From positions 10,364,001 to 10,428,000 of the forward strand of contig CM034411.1 of NCBI GenBank assembly GCA_019925095.2: a stretch of DNA of 64,000 bases. Direction: 5' to 3'. Position 1 is the stretch's first letter. Every line of letters begins with the position of its first letter. The DNA is from Dendrolimus kikuchii (taxonomy: Eukaryota > Arthropoda > Insecta > Lepidoptera > Lasiocampidae). The notes under the pieces are model-generated. The model did no database searches and had not been told where the DNA came from. It saw only the letters and a program-made list of their open reading frames with translations. Both the position numbers and the translations under genes were made by a program. Shown here piece by piece: positions 41,414-52,534 of this stretch.

Positions 41414-42099
41414 CTACTTTTCCTCTCTTTTATATCCTAAGTTTATTGAGTACCAGGATATGTCCGCAACTACGTGCACGCTCGACTTGAAATTTCCGCG
41501 GAATTCTCGGGATACAAAGTACTACAGCATTTAAAAAAGAATGTCGGCTATCGCTTTAGTGAAAACTGTGTCGGATTAAGCAATTTTTTATGTACCCGAA
41601 CAAATACAAATTCTCAGGATAAAAAGCCATAATTCAACCATCAGCTATTTGCCAGTGAAAGTCCCGTCAAAATTGGTCCAGTCGTTTCTGAAATTAGCCG
41701 GAACATCCAGATAGATTCATATACATTTATCTGTAAATAATACAACGTTTATTTAAATTTTTAAATTAAATATTTTATATTATTATTGCTCAGTTTAATT
41801 TACGTAATAATATGGCTAAAATATATTTTATTGGCTAGTTACATTCAGTAATCTTCCACTGCGAAACTTAGACTCTATTAGTATCATAGGAACTATTTAG
41901 TCCACTATTCAAACAAAGCACGTTTAACAAATGTGTAATCTCAATATTTTCTCATAATATTTTCTTCGTCATATGCTCGTTAGACCAGAAAATTGTCTAA
42001 GTGCCTATTCATCGAGCTATTTGGGCTTGTATCCAATAAAAATAATTAATTTAATTTAAGTCTAACATCAAAAAATTTCATTTTTGACGTGGCAGAGCC

Positions 42100-42315
42100 A
42101 TGCTGCAGTCATTATATGTTCCGATAGCCTCTCACAGAATATCGGCGTGAGTTTCAATGGCCCGCTTCCCCCTCCCTGTATCTCGTATTTCCTATTCCAT
42201 CCCCCTATTCTAGTCGTCTATCCCATCCTAAAGGTTCACAACGCACTGGCTTGACCTCTGATGTTGCAAACATCTATAGGCCCCAGTAACCACATTTCAT
42301 TAATTGAGCCTTCCA
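42100..42315 (+). repeat. repeat of the S2 kind
   Basis: CCCTCCCTGTATCTCGTATT, AACGCACTGGCTTGACCTC, TTGCAAACATCTATAGGC and a terminal CCATAAAAAAA match the reverse of 45400-45560 and 15876-16076 in block order. Confidence 0.5.
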
Positions 42316-42430
42316 TAAAAAAATCTAATTCCTAGCTCGCATTTCGTATTGTCCTGATTGGCTGTTCATGTAGGTTAACCACGTCTGAGTGCACCAAGTT
42401 TTATACCATACCCGTAACGAATGCCACTAT

Positions 42431-43060
42431 TTATAAAGCCCGCCGAGATTTATACTAAAGCCTAGGTATTATAAGTGTTGTGTACACAATACGGGGTATT
42501 TTTGGAGCGTCCGACGGCGGTAGGGTCCGTCGGTCGGAGCGGACCAGTTGGCTAGTGGCTGGCGACGACGCAACAGCGACGTCCTTCTCGCCCGCGGTCC
42601 TGAACAATCCGTTAGAGCAGTGTTGTGACTCCTGCAGTGTAAGTGCGGGTGCTTTTGCCATTTGCTTCGAGTACCTCAGTGCTTAGTGTCGTGTCGAAGT
42701 GGTCTAACAACGCAGGGCTGTGCTAACACGTACTAACATGGTCGAAAGTGCGTGGGTGGGGTGTGGGCAGAGAAATTTGATAAGGCGATATGTACGCCGG
42801 ATCGGTGGCCACTTTTGTATGCAGCCGGACGCGGGCTAGCCGACGCGCGTACTATTTTTGACACGGGCCGGGCGTTTCGGCTTATTTTGCGTGAGAGAGC
42901 GCGCGCGTCGTACGTGTTGCGGGTCGCGGCGCGCGTTATGAAATCCCCTGTCACGTTTTGCGCCGGTGTGACATATGCTTTATTTCAGGATTACGGGATG
43001 TGGGCAGGGGAGGAGGGGGCGCTTTGCATGAAGCTTGAACTGACACGTAATTAAGGATTA
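42431..43060 (+). promoter_or_regulatory. CpG-rich candidate promoter and first exon
   Basis: An isolated block rich in CG dinucleotides (for example GCGACGACGCAACAGCGACG and GTCGCGGCGCGCG) in a ~35% GC neighbourhood. A TTTATAAA element lies at 42431-42438, and a strong GTAAGT donor follows CCTGCAGT at 42639. That suggests a non-coding first exon of about 42460-42638 on the + strand. The following ATG at 42739 opens only a short frame. No downstream exon could be identified in the window, so gene identity is unknown. It could also be a GC-rich repeat, but I find no second copy. Confidence 0.42.
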
Positions 43061-44029
43061 ACTTTATGTTTAAAGTATAATTATGAATATTGTAAATAAA
43101 GTCTCACACTGCACAATTCTATTGTAAAAACGTCAGTTGATAAATTAAGAAATATTATCAATATATAAAATTGTGAAAGCGTCCATTTTAAATTATGTCA
43201 AATTGTATGATTAGGGTAAGATGGAGCTGACATGGTGACATCGTCAATAAAAGCCCTTAAATAAAATTAGTTAAAAAAAAATTTCTTTATTAAAAATTTA
43301 TGGTTTTCACAAAATATATAAGTATTTATTACGGTTTTAAGACATACTTGAAATTGACTGAATAAGTGGTTAGCTATATATTATAATTTGGTTCCTAAAT
43401 CACAGAATCATTTGGAAACGTTCCTAAAAATGGCAGGGGCTTTCATTTTAAATAATCTTAAATACTACTTCAAATCACTCATTCAACATTTTAATTATAT
43501 TGTTCAGAATTGTAGTAAAAATAAAATGAAAAATGTACGTTTCATAGTTGTACACGGGACTCTACGTCGTAGCATCTTTCGTAGCGCACTCGTAGCAGTC
43601 GCGTAGCAACAAGGTATTAAAGTACGGGATGTATACAAGTTTTGACTAACTTTTATTTAAGTATTTATTAATTCAAAATCAATGTCGTAGTTTTTGAGTA
43701 TACTTACTGATCTTAACGGTTGGGATCGATATAATGAAAAATAATCAACAAGAAATCTATCTCGCTAATCATTATTAGGTAATACGTAAAATTCATACAA
43801 AAAATGTTATATAGGCGTGGTATGGTTGCTCTCACACTTGCATTTTATTCAAATCACGTGGGCTCAAATCCTAGTCGAGATACGTGCTGTACTTAGACAT
43901 TTTTTCTGACCTAATATTCATATTATTACAATTATTTCAGAATATAACACTTACAGAGAAACAAAAAACAACGCAAAACAAACAATAACACAAATAGCAC
44001 TTTTCTTCTGCTCCACGTGCATCGCGAGA
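43061..44029. other. intergenic, one SINE relic
   Basis: 43813-43935 (+) has a worn tRNA-SINE head (TGGGCTCAAATCCTAGTCGA in place of a B box, then CTGACCTAATATTCATATTA). Nothing else is assigned. Confidence 0.45.
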
Positions 44030-44190
44030 TTAGTTAAGAATTTCTTTTAAGCTAGGTTGCCTGGAAGACACTGCCTTTAGCGATAAATTTGCCTGTTGTT
44101 TTGCCAAGAAGTATTGTAATTATGCATTTTTTTGTAACTGTTTAATTTGATGAGCAATCAATGTTATCTATCTATTTATCTATATGTCAA
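44030..44190 (+). mobile_element. LINE 3' end (TATC-tail family)
   Basis: AAGCTAGGTTGCCTGGAAGA through GATGAGCAATCAATGTTATC and a TATCTATC tail. It is the sense-strand equivalent of 2098-2232. Confidence 0.65.
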
Positions 44191-44545
44191 AAGGCAAGTT
44201 GTGAGGGAAACAAATCTTTAGGCTTGCAGCCTCCACCAGGTTTCATATGAAGAGTTAGTGATTAGAAATGCTATCCGCAATAATCTCAGAAGAAGGTACG
44301 ACAAAAACAACAACCGGGATTTAATACTAGGGTGATAAATAATAAAGAATTCTTTAAACATAACATTAAAAATCAATTAAAAATTAAGCGAATAAACTAT
44401 TACCTATAAATAGTTTTATGTATAATGTATTATATGTATGTTTCTTAAGTATATTGTTGAACAATAGTTTTTTTTTATACTGTATGTATGCGCTAAAACA
44501 ATTTATAAAAGGATTGCTTATAATAGATAGATAAATTACATTTTG

Positions 44546-44768
44546 GCAGGTGGTAGGGCCCGTCTGCAGCTACCACCTCTGGTCTAGAGTATGCCGCCAT
44601 AACAACCTCGAGTTGTGTTCCGGCATTAGTGGCCAGGTTCCAGTCTCCCTTAAGAGAGCAGCAGCGCATTTGTAACGCCTTTGGTGTTGCAAATATCCAT
44701 AGGCGATGGTAACCACTTTCCATCAGGTGGGCCGTTAACCTTACTGCTGAACTCAAGCAATAAAACAA
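44546..44768 (+). mobile_element. SINE-like retroposon (family S), 5'-truncated
   Basis: It runs from GGCAGGTGGTAGGGCCCG to CTCAAGCAATAAAAC. The ~90 bases nearest the 5' end are missing. Confidence 0.75.
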
Positions 44769-45009
44769 TACATTGTTGACCACCGAAGAATTAATAGAAC
44801 ACTTAACGAACATCAATTTAATAATAGGAGGCTTCTCTGAAAGCGATATATTCCAAACATTAGGCTTGATATATTTTCAACAAAAAAATAAGGAGCTTGT
44901 AACTTGAATGTACAAAAAATAAATCAAAACTACCTGCAATTTTTTATCTCGTTACAAATTATAACTTATTTTTCGATAACTTATAAATGTTCTCATATAT
45001 AATAATAAT

Positions 45010-45292
45010 ATCAGCCCATAAATGTCGGCTCAGGCCTCTCATTATAGGGGGGGAACGGACAGTATACCCGCCACGCTTCTCTAAGGCGGCTTGGCAGGTT
45101 TGACACACCGGTTATCTCGATGCGCAGGTTGCATCACGATGATTTCCTTCACCGTTGTTAGCACGTGGTAATTGTAACAATATGCACGTTAGATCAGAAA
45201 ACTGACAAAGTGGTGTATGCGTTCCGGCCAGGATCGAACCCGCGCCCTATGAGTTTGGGACGCGCTAGCCATTACGCTATCACGTGTTAATG
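45010..45292 (-). mobile_element. tRNA-derived SINE (family T1)
   Basis: The sense strand has a tRNA head with B box GGGTTCGATCC, then ACGCATACACCACTTTGTCA, GCATCGAGATAACCGGTGTG and a GCCTGAGCCGACAT block. The A box is recognisable (TAGCGTAATGG). This is a good full copy. Confidence 0.8.
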
Positions 45293-45399
45293 TTCTCGAA
45301 GTTTAAGTGAATTGTAAAAATTCTTTTATGAGAAATAAAGTTCTTTAACCCAAAAAAAATATTGTTGGAGTACTAGGAGACCGGCTAACAACCGACCTG

Positions 45400-45700
45400 A
45401 CGGTTTTTTTATTACCAAGCAGACAAACAGGCAGACGCCCCAGCTCATGGAAAGTGGTTACTGTCGCCTATAGGCGTTTACAACACCAGGCGCAAAGCCA
45501 ACGCGCTGCCCTCTTTAGGATGAGACTGGGGAATGAGGTAGAGGGATCAGATGGGAGGTATGGCATAGAAGATAGGGGGAGCGGAAAGTGGGTAAGTTGT
45601 TACCGCTCTGGACATTTCCAACACCAGGGCCCAATTCTGCTATTTCAATATCTTGGTTCTGCAAACTTAGTCAAAGTACGATTCCATTGCAATATTTAGT
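45400..45700 (+). repeat. repeat S2 piece followed by a MITE end
   Basis: 45400-45560 is of the S2 kind (GACAAACAGGCAGACGCCCC, GCGCAAAGCCAACGCGCTGC). 45630-45700 (CCCAATTCTGCTATTTCAAT then CGATTCCATTGCAATATT) matches the complement of the right end of the element at 56672-57062. Confidence 0.5.
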
Positions 45701-45779
45701 GTCGAAAATGCGTATCCTACATCCACAATATCTTTTCGATATCGTTGTGGCGGAATAATAGTACAATAAAAAAAAACCC

Positions 45780-46280
45780 ATTAGTAGAAATGACGTTAGA
45801 GAGAATAGATAAAAGTAGAATCACAAAACAGGTGTATGACAGTATTGTGAATGGTACAGTTTTTTTTTTATTGCAGGAGTTCAGCAAACAGGCAGACGGC
45901 CCACTTAATGGAAAGCAGTTACCATCGCCTATGAACATTTGCAACACTAAAAGTGCTACAAATGCGCTGCTGCTCTCTTAAGGGAGACTGGAACCTGGCC
46001 ACTAATGCCGGAACACAACCCAAGGTTGTTATGGCGACATACTTTAGACCAGGGGTGGTAGCCATCCAGTCGGGCAAATGCCCTACCACCTAGCTGTGGG
46101 TTGTTTTGTCGCCTCTTACGACAGGCCGGCCGGCCGCAGGAAATTGTATTCTTTCTCCGTTCCTGCACGGATAATTTGCTTACCGAGACGAACACACCAT
46201 GATCAAATTAATATCAGAAGTGTTAAAGAGAGGTCAGGTAAAAAGTATCTCAAATAAACGTGCATGTATGAAGTAGCTTC
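45780..46280 (+). pseudogene. RTE-like LINE C-terminus (second family), interrupted
   Basis: GAGAATAGATAAAAGTAGAA to GAATGGTACAG, then after a SINE-like insertion CTTACCGAGACGAACACACC to AAACGTGCATGTATGAAG. It is collinear with 25999-26200. A short palindrome ends it (CATGTATGAAG, 6-base loop, CTTCATACATG). Confidence 0.7.
45861..46173 (-). mobile_element. SINE-like retroposon (family S)
   Basis: A well-preserved full unit inserted in the RTE-like fragment, from the T-run to CTCCGTTCCTGCACGGAT. Confidence 0.8.
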
Positions 46281-46440
46281 TTCATACATGTAATAATGAA
46301 AATAGCTTCAATGTACACAGACACGGCATTATTAAAATTTTCTAGTATGTTTCGCTTTGATATCTTATAGGGCTTAGAGGATGTGAATATACTTATAAAT
46401 ACAAATCTCGCGTGAAAAAGTAGTGGCTACAGCTATTCTA

Positions 46441-47130
46441 TCTATAATATTATAAAATTCTAAACATGCGTTGTCTGTACATTGGAGCTATTAAAAAAAC
46501 AACTGAAATACACTATATCAGTGGTCGGCAAAGTGCGGCTCCAGAGCCGCGTGTGGCTCTTTGGCTCCTTAAGTGCGGCTCTGGCATAAATATCCACGGA
46601 AGGCGCAATAATAAATCTTATCGATGAGAACTTGGAATCATGACTAAAATTAAAAACAACAACATACAAACCTGACTTACTCAAATTTTCCAAATAGATG
46701 CTTTAAAGTTTAGTAAAGTTAAAAGTTTATTAAACAAGCAGATTTGGCTCCCAATTTTTTTTTAAATTGTTATAATATTTATATTTGGCTCTTTGGCTAA
46801 TAAGCTTGCCGATCACTGCACTATATAAACGATGGAGATCATGATGCAATTATTTTCATATTTCTTGTCTGTTTGTGCGGGATTCACGTAAAAAGCACTA
46901 AGCCGATTTCGATGCGGTTTTTGCTGATTGATAGCAAATCGTCGGGCTTAAAATCTGCAGCACATTATATAGCGGGCATCTTTCGTAATTCGGCGCATAA
47001 AAATTAGCTTATTTCATTGTAAACAAAATTAATTTCCCTGATGAGAATAAAATTAGATTTTATATCTTGGCAAAACAACTTTGATCTTTACTAATTGTCC
47101 AATGTCGACGACGTCGCGTGCGGATACTAG
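46441..47130 (+). mobile_element. Helitron-like element carrying a hAT MITE
   Basis: It starts TCTATAATATTATAAAATTC after an A and ends GCGGATACTAG before a T. Without the 46519-46818 insertion and one duplication it is about 380 bp and collinear with 32380-32900. Confidence 0.8.
46519..46818. mobile_element. hAT-type MITE, 300 bp, 8-bp TSD
   Basis: Terminal inverted repeats CAGTGGTCGGCAA and TTGCCGATCACTG (one mismatch) are flanked by exact CACTATAT copies (46511-46518 and 46819-46826); an 8-bp duplication is the hAT hallmark. The inside has GTGCGGCTCCAGAGCCGC and GTGGCTCTTTGGCTCC. No transposase. Confidence 0.93.
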
Positions 47131-49397
47131 TACAGTAATAAAATCGAAAGTTTTGGCTATTGGCATGATTTCCTTTCATTGTTTGCGTCATTCTAGTTTC
47201 TTTACATCAACGTCATAATGACGTTATTACCTCCATTCAATATTGTGAGGGGATTAAACTATTTTGATCTTTTCCGTTCTTACGTAAAAATATTTTAAAA
47301 TCATTTGATGCTCAGTTTTGCATAGGTATCTTACTTTGTTTATATAATTTTATGGACTAAAAATATCTATTGCACTAATACACGAATATGAACGAGATTT
47401 TTTTGGTGGCTGGAGTTTTACGTTTTTCGTTGAATCCGCCGAAACATTCGACGAAAGATGTTTCAGAATACGCCCACTATTCTTTTCTCTAGTCGATAAA
47501 AGTAGAAATTACATATCACTATAATTTTAAATTTACATATATGCCATACATATGCCACAAAGTAATTTAAGTTTAATAGCGAAAATGCTAAATAATTACT
47601 TCAAAAAGTGTAAATATGAACATAGCTTATCGTTTACTTAGATTATATTTTGTATAAATGTACTTCAAGACAGTCTTAAATAGGTATGTGTGTAAAATTA
47701 GTATAATGACTAATTCCTATGTACGAGTACTGAAGGTCTATGATTAAGTCGCGCTAAACCTTATGGCTGCTTCTAACTAATCATTGCGCAATAAGTGCTT
47801 TTTCGCACAAAATAATCTGACAAAGCAGATATTAATATAAACTTTACTATACTAATAAACGAAGTCTTTATTCATATAATAAAGATTGTGATGTGTTGTA
47901 ATACTTTAAAAACATGCCGACAATATTATTAGATTTTATGACAACAAGACCACAAACCATTAAAATTATGTCATTAAATATATGTATAAACACATTAGTA
48001 AAATTTTATGATTATAAAATTTATAGCAAATGTTAATTGAAGGACATTTGCGTCATTTACTGCGTCGGTGACAGTTTACATCGAATGATTATATTGTAGC
48101 ATAATAAGCAGTGAATGAAGATTCTCGAGATGTCAATCTTGTATTGTTTCTATTATTTGGCCATGAAAACCTTTAAAAATTTTACTTACATAGTATACAA
48201 AAATCAATTAATCTGGCATTTCTAAAACTTCTGAACGTATCCTTGAAAATATTATTTTAAAACTATACTAACTTCTTTCAGATATTTCATCATTATAATT
48301 TTCAAATTTAGAAGTGAAACAAAAATTTTATAATTTTGGAAGTAAATATTACCCCATCTATGAATTTAAAAGAATCATTGTTCTTATTTTTTTAAACTTG
48401 CCTATCGATAATACCCCATAAACTTATGTGATTACGCTAAAATAATTCAGCCTTAAGGTATAATTTTTTTTCACAATTTAACTGTATAATAATGTAAGGC
48501 CTTACAGAATCCACTTATGTGTCAATAATTAACCATATAGATTTAGTACGTTATGAAAATAATGACTGTGATATAAAAGATAGATGGATGAATGAACATG
48601 ACAATTTTACATGAGTTACTTTTACCGTTACCGTTGAGATATTAAATTATATTCACCGTCAAAATTCTATATACATTATCAAATTGAGAACATTTACAAA
48701 CAAAGTTAGACACAAAGCACTTCAAATGTATGTACATTTATTAAAAGATTAATTATTATGCAACGAACTATATGAATATGAAAGATAATTAAGTGTGGAT
48801 TATCGCATCTACAGAAGAAAAATGCTCTTCAACAAAATCCTACATAACCTTCAATAGCTTTCAGTAAATAACTTTAAGAATCTAATACTGTAATGCTTAT
48901 GCGAGAAGGAAAAGAATGATTTTCGAGACGACTGCACTGAATGGGAATAATGCAACTACTTCCAAACTATTTCAGAAATTATACAAAATGAAAAGTTTAA
49001 CAATTCACTATGTCAAAACACTTATTTAATATAAATACTAATGTATACAACATTAATTTAAGAAAACATAATTATTGTTGGGGAGTTTTTGTGCCACTAG
49101 TCCTTTATCAGTAACGAAAAAAAAAGCTTTGGCAGCAAGGATAGTATATTAATGTACTCAGTAATAGAATCAAGATTTTAATGAGTAATCAGTTTGAATC
49201 CCTATTATCAAAATTCCCCCTGAGAATCAGGTGTGACAATGTGAAATGTACGCGGAGAAAGTTCCGAACGAATGGAAGCATTTAAAATCGATTAAAGTAA
49301 GACTACCCGATGACTAATTATTCGAATGCGTCAAAACAATCATTTGACATTTAACCTCACAGAGTTCGTTGATCAACTGTCCTCTTTCGTCGCTCTC
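47131..49397. other. repeat-poor AT-rich stretch
   Basis: About 2.3 kb with no recognisable mobile element and no long frame, in contrast to its surroundings. It could be unique intergenic or intronic DNA, with regulatory content possible but not shown. Confidence 0.5.
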
Positions 49398-49544
49398 TAT
49401 ATAAATAGTACCAAAATCTGTCGGTCGCTTGACAACTTTGCCCTAAATACGTTGTTCCGTGCCGAGATAATCCCGTCTGTCCGTCAGTCGATCTAGCTGT
49501 CAGCTCTTCGAACGCTCTGACTTTCGGTTTTAAACTTTGATACG
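49398..49544 (+). promoter_or_regulatory. candidate TATA promoter and first exon
   Basis: TATATAAATAG at 49398-49408 is followed, about 30 bases on, by a less AT-rich segment with repeated GTCNGTC words (CTGTCGGTCGC, CTGTCCGTCAGTCGATC). A GATACG-GTAATA splice-donor-like site lies at 49545. No ATG frame lies inside, so it would be a 5' UTR exon. No downstream exon was found; 49545-50001 holds nothing I can name. Confidence 0.33.
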
Positions 49545-50001
49545 GTAATAATAAGGTATTTTACTTTAAATCTTGGTTAATCTATTAGACGAATTCTTCT
49601 CAGAAATTCGTATTACCACTTTTCTCAGAATTTACAGCGCGATAAGATTGATATACGACTATATCCGCGTTACATGAATACCAGGGCCTAGTTTAGTTTT
49701 GTTTTGACTTAATCCTGGTAATCCCTCGATGTCTATGATTTTAACTGAAATTGCCCGAAAATCGTGGTTAAACGCAAACTATTAACACAATAAATAAATC
49801 TATATAAATAAGTGGAATTGGTGTCTATATGTGATTACAAAATAAATTGCAAAATTTAAATTAAACCAGTTTTACACTTTTTGTGTCGCAGTCTATCAGA
49901 AAGTTTCTCTAATGGGCTCTGAAACAGTTCAGCGGATTCCAAAGAAAATTGTAATAATTATCACAAAAATTTTATCTTAGTTTAGCAGTAGTCTTATGGT
50001 G

Positions 50002-50392
50002 GCCATACATCAAGCTGCCTATTGTCCAATCGGCATGACGGCTGCAGGCTTGATCCAATCTGCACTCCATTCATATACACCACACACGATCAATTTAAAC
50101 TGTCCAATAGGCAGTTGAAGCTAGGCGTCACCAGTGACCGCCGACAATGTTTTAGTCAATCTGGACATTTTACTCGTAGTAAAGAACAAACAAAAAAAAA
50201 CAAAGATTTTCACTCAAGTGAATTGACGATCGCGACGGTCTTACACTATCCAATCGACGTGATCAAGACAAAAAAGAATTAAATTTCAATTGTTCTGTGA
50301 AGTCATAACTGTCATGCCAATCCACGCCTACACACGATCAGTTCTACTTGAACTAATATGCCGAATGGACGATAGGCAGCATGGTGTATGGC
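50002..50392. mobile_element. MITE with ~35-bp terminal inverted repeats
   Basis: The left end GCCATACATCAAGCTGCCTA and the reverse complement of the right end, GCCATACACCATGCTGCCTA, agree over 35 bases with about four mismatches (both reach TCGGCAT). Total 391 bp, with further CACACGATCA and CCAATAGGCAG words inside. No ORF; the target duplication is not clear. Superfamily unknown. Confidence 0.8.
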
Positions 50393-50999
50393 TTCTATTA
50401 GTGAATGACAACGGCAGCACCAAAACAAAAACCTGACCGGAGAACCACCTTTTTAGGTATACCATCTACCCAGCGGGAACAACCTCATGTGGCGGGATAA
50501 AAAGTACTGTGAGTGTTGACCTGGGATATAAGCTCTAGCTCTGTGACAAGTTTCATTTAAATTCATTCAGTAAGTTTCACGTGCTGCTCTGGCACAAGGA
50601 TTCCCAAACTATTTCGGGCAAGTCACCCCTTAACCAAAATGAACTGTTCACTTAAGACCCCCATAGCTAAATTACTTTAAAAATCCTATCTCTAGTTTCT
50701 TTCGTATTGATACAAAATACTTACCTTACTTTACTTACTTATGCTGAGGTTTTTAAAAGTAAAACAATGATACTTCCTACTAAAATATGAGTCATTCTTA
50801 TAACAAGTTGGTGCACGTAATACGACTTATACAGTATCTTGAAAGTTTCAAATAAAAACTTGTGTTAATTAATAGCAGTTGGTTTTTACACCTCGTCGAC
50901 CTCCAAAATCACTTTTTGTTTATGTCGACCCTTGGGAAAACGATTTCGACTCCAGGGGGTAGATATCGACCACTTTGACAATCACTGATATAACAGATA
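50393..50999. other. intergenic with a Helitron-like scrap
   Basis: 50495-50580 has GTTGACCTGGGATATAAGCT and AAGTTTCATTTAAATTCATT, matching the inside of 25685-25989. Nothing else is assigned. Confidence 0.4.
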
Positions 51000-51300
51000 G
51001 ACAAAAATTCTAAAAGTTGCATTTTCAAATCTGCACATCTTTGAGGGGAGGACACAATCCTTAGGACTTTAGTGTTTTGTTCTAAGCAATTTTTGTTAAA
51101 GGTTTGTTTACACTTAACGAGTGTCAAATTGATTTTTCTAGAATTGTCGACGTCAGAAGCTATTGCCTTAAATATAATGTTAATATTATATTTAAGGCAA
51201 TAGCTTCTGACTTCTGCTAAAGAACATCGATACGACTTTTCAAGAACTGGTATACTATAGCGCACTCAACTATGTACACTGAACAAAAAATGTGTGCCAA
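51000..51300. repeat. repeat shared with 52535-53015
   Basis: Shared blocks in the same order: AAATTGATT-TTCT-GAA-TGTCGAC, TCAGAAGCTA, CTAAAGAACATCGATAC, ACTTTTCAAGAACTG and CACTCAACTATGTA-ACTGAAC. This copy contains a long perfect palindrome; the other copy contains a LINE scrap. Confidence 0.65.
51152..51211. repeat. 27-bp perfect palindrome, 6-base loop
   Basis: 51152-51178 and 51185-51211 are exact reverse complements around GTTAAT. The arm begins GTCAGAAGCTATTGCC. The related copy near 52620 lacks the mirror half. Confidence 0.92.
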
Positions 51301-51614
51301 AAACTTTAAAACTTTTCTTGGCGTTTTACCTAATTAGCCTCCTGATTTTTTTGTAATTTCAAATTCATGTCTAATCGCACATTTATACAAGTATTAGTAA
51401 ACGGCTTTTAATATAACATTTAATAACCGCGTAATCAGATCTGGCAGCCGACATACAGACAATCCTAATCGCAAGCCAAAAGTACTGAGATATTAGTCAT
51501 ATGACTTTCATTCGTGGGTTGTAAGATTGAATGGATCTAATGCTATAATGGCTGGGCAATGTTACTAGTGCCAACCCCATCACATCTTATCGTGTTTCGT
51601 ATATGTATTGTTGA

Positions 51615-51927
51615 CTAGGATTTTCCTGCGACTTCGTCCACGTTGGATGGGTAGCAATAGATCACAGTTGTTTCACACAGAGAATTTGAATCAGTGAAAA
51701 TATTGCATCGGAATTTTTCGATCTGGCTATTTTGAACAGCTCCCAAGAAAATTCCTGGATTGCAGGGATCAAAAGTACAACAGATTTTAAATCCGAGAAT
51801 TTGCTGTTGCTCAACGAAAACTCGAGCGAAATCGACCCAGTAGTTTTTGCGTGAATCGCGAAAAAACAGACTAACAAGAAAAAAAAAAAAAACAAAATAC
51901 TCTTTTACAGTTTTATAATATTATAGA
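51615..51927 (-). mobile_element. Helitron-like non-autonomous element
   Basis: The minus strand starts TCTATAATATTATAAAACTG after an A and ends GCAGGAAAATCCTAG before a T. It contains GAGCAACAGCAAATTCTCGG and an AATCCAGGAATTTTCTTGGG block, related to 41440-41740 and 32380-32900. Confidence 0.75.
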
Positions 51928-52277
51928 TAACATTTATTCCAAGTAGTGCCACCTACTATTATACTATTTGCGGGTAATTGTGTTTACTAATCGGATATTA
52001 AAGCAAACAGTCGTAATGACAAAAGATCATTCTCACTTCGGCTTTGGTCGGATGCTCATGTCATAAAACCTCTCTATGGTGGCTAATTTATTGTAAGAGA
52101 TTTATAATCACATTTAATTGTACTTTAGATCGGCATTGTTTTTATGGAACTTGAATTATACAGTTCTCCAATTTCTATTTGTTTTGTTGCGTAAGCAATG
52201 CTACATTAAACCTGATTAATTTAGGCTATATAAAAATTAGAAATCCCCACTAAAACTTCAATAATGTTACCCAACAA

Positions 52278-52457
52278 TCTATACAAAATACTTGGCGCTG
52301 GAATCGGGTTATACGATTTTGATGAAATTTTACGTGCGTGTGAGTGGATCCCGGGGTGATTTAAATTCATTCACAATTAGACCCGGTAGGTGGCGCTGGA
52401 ATCGGGTTCTAGATTCTTATTTTTTCAGGGCAGGACAACGTCTGCCGAGACCGCTAG
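52278..52457 (+). mobile_element. Helitron-like element (short family)
   Basis: It starts TCTATACAAAATACTTGG after an A and ends GCCGAGACCGCTAG before a T. It carries two GGCGCTGGAATCGGGTT units. It is related to 16629-16891. Confidence 0.72.
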
Positions 52458-52534
52458 TCTTGAATACTTCTCAGCCGGTGTTATTTAAATTCTTTTTAGT
52501 ATTTTTTTAAAGATCATACTATAATTTTCTTATA

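Noticed and set aside
42480..43054. Protein frames of 68-100 codons in the CpG-rich block
   Set aside because: Long frames on both strands are expected where stop codons are rare; none has recognisable content.
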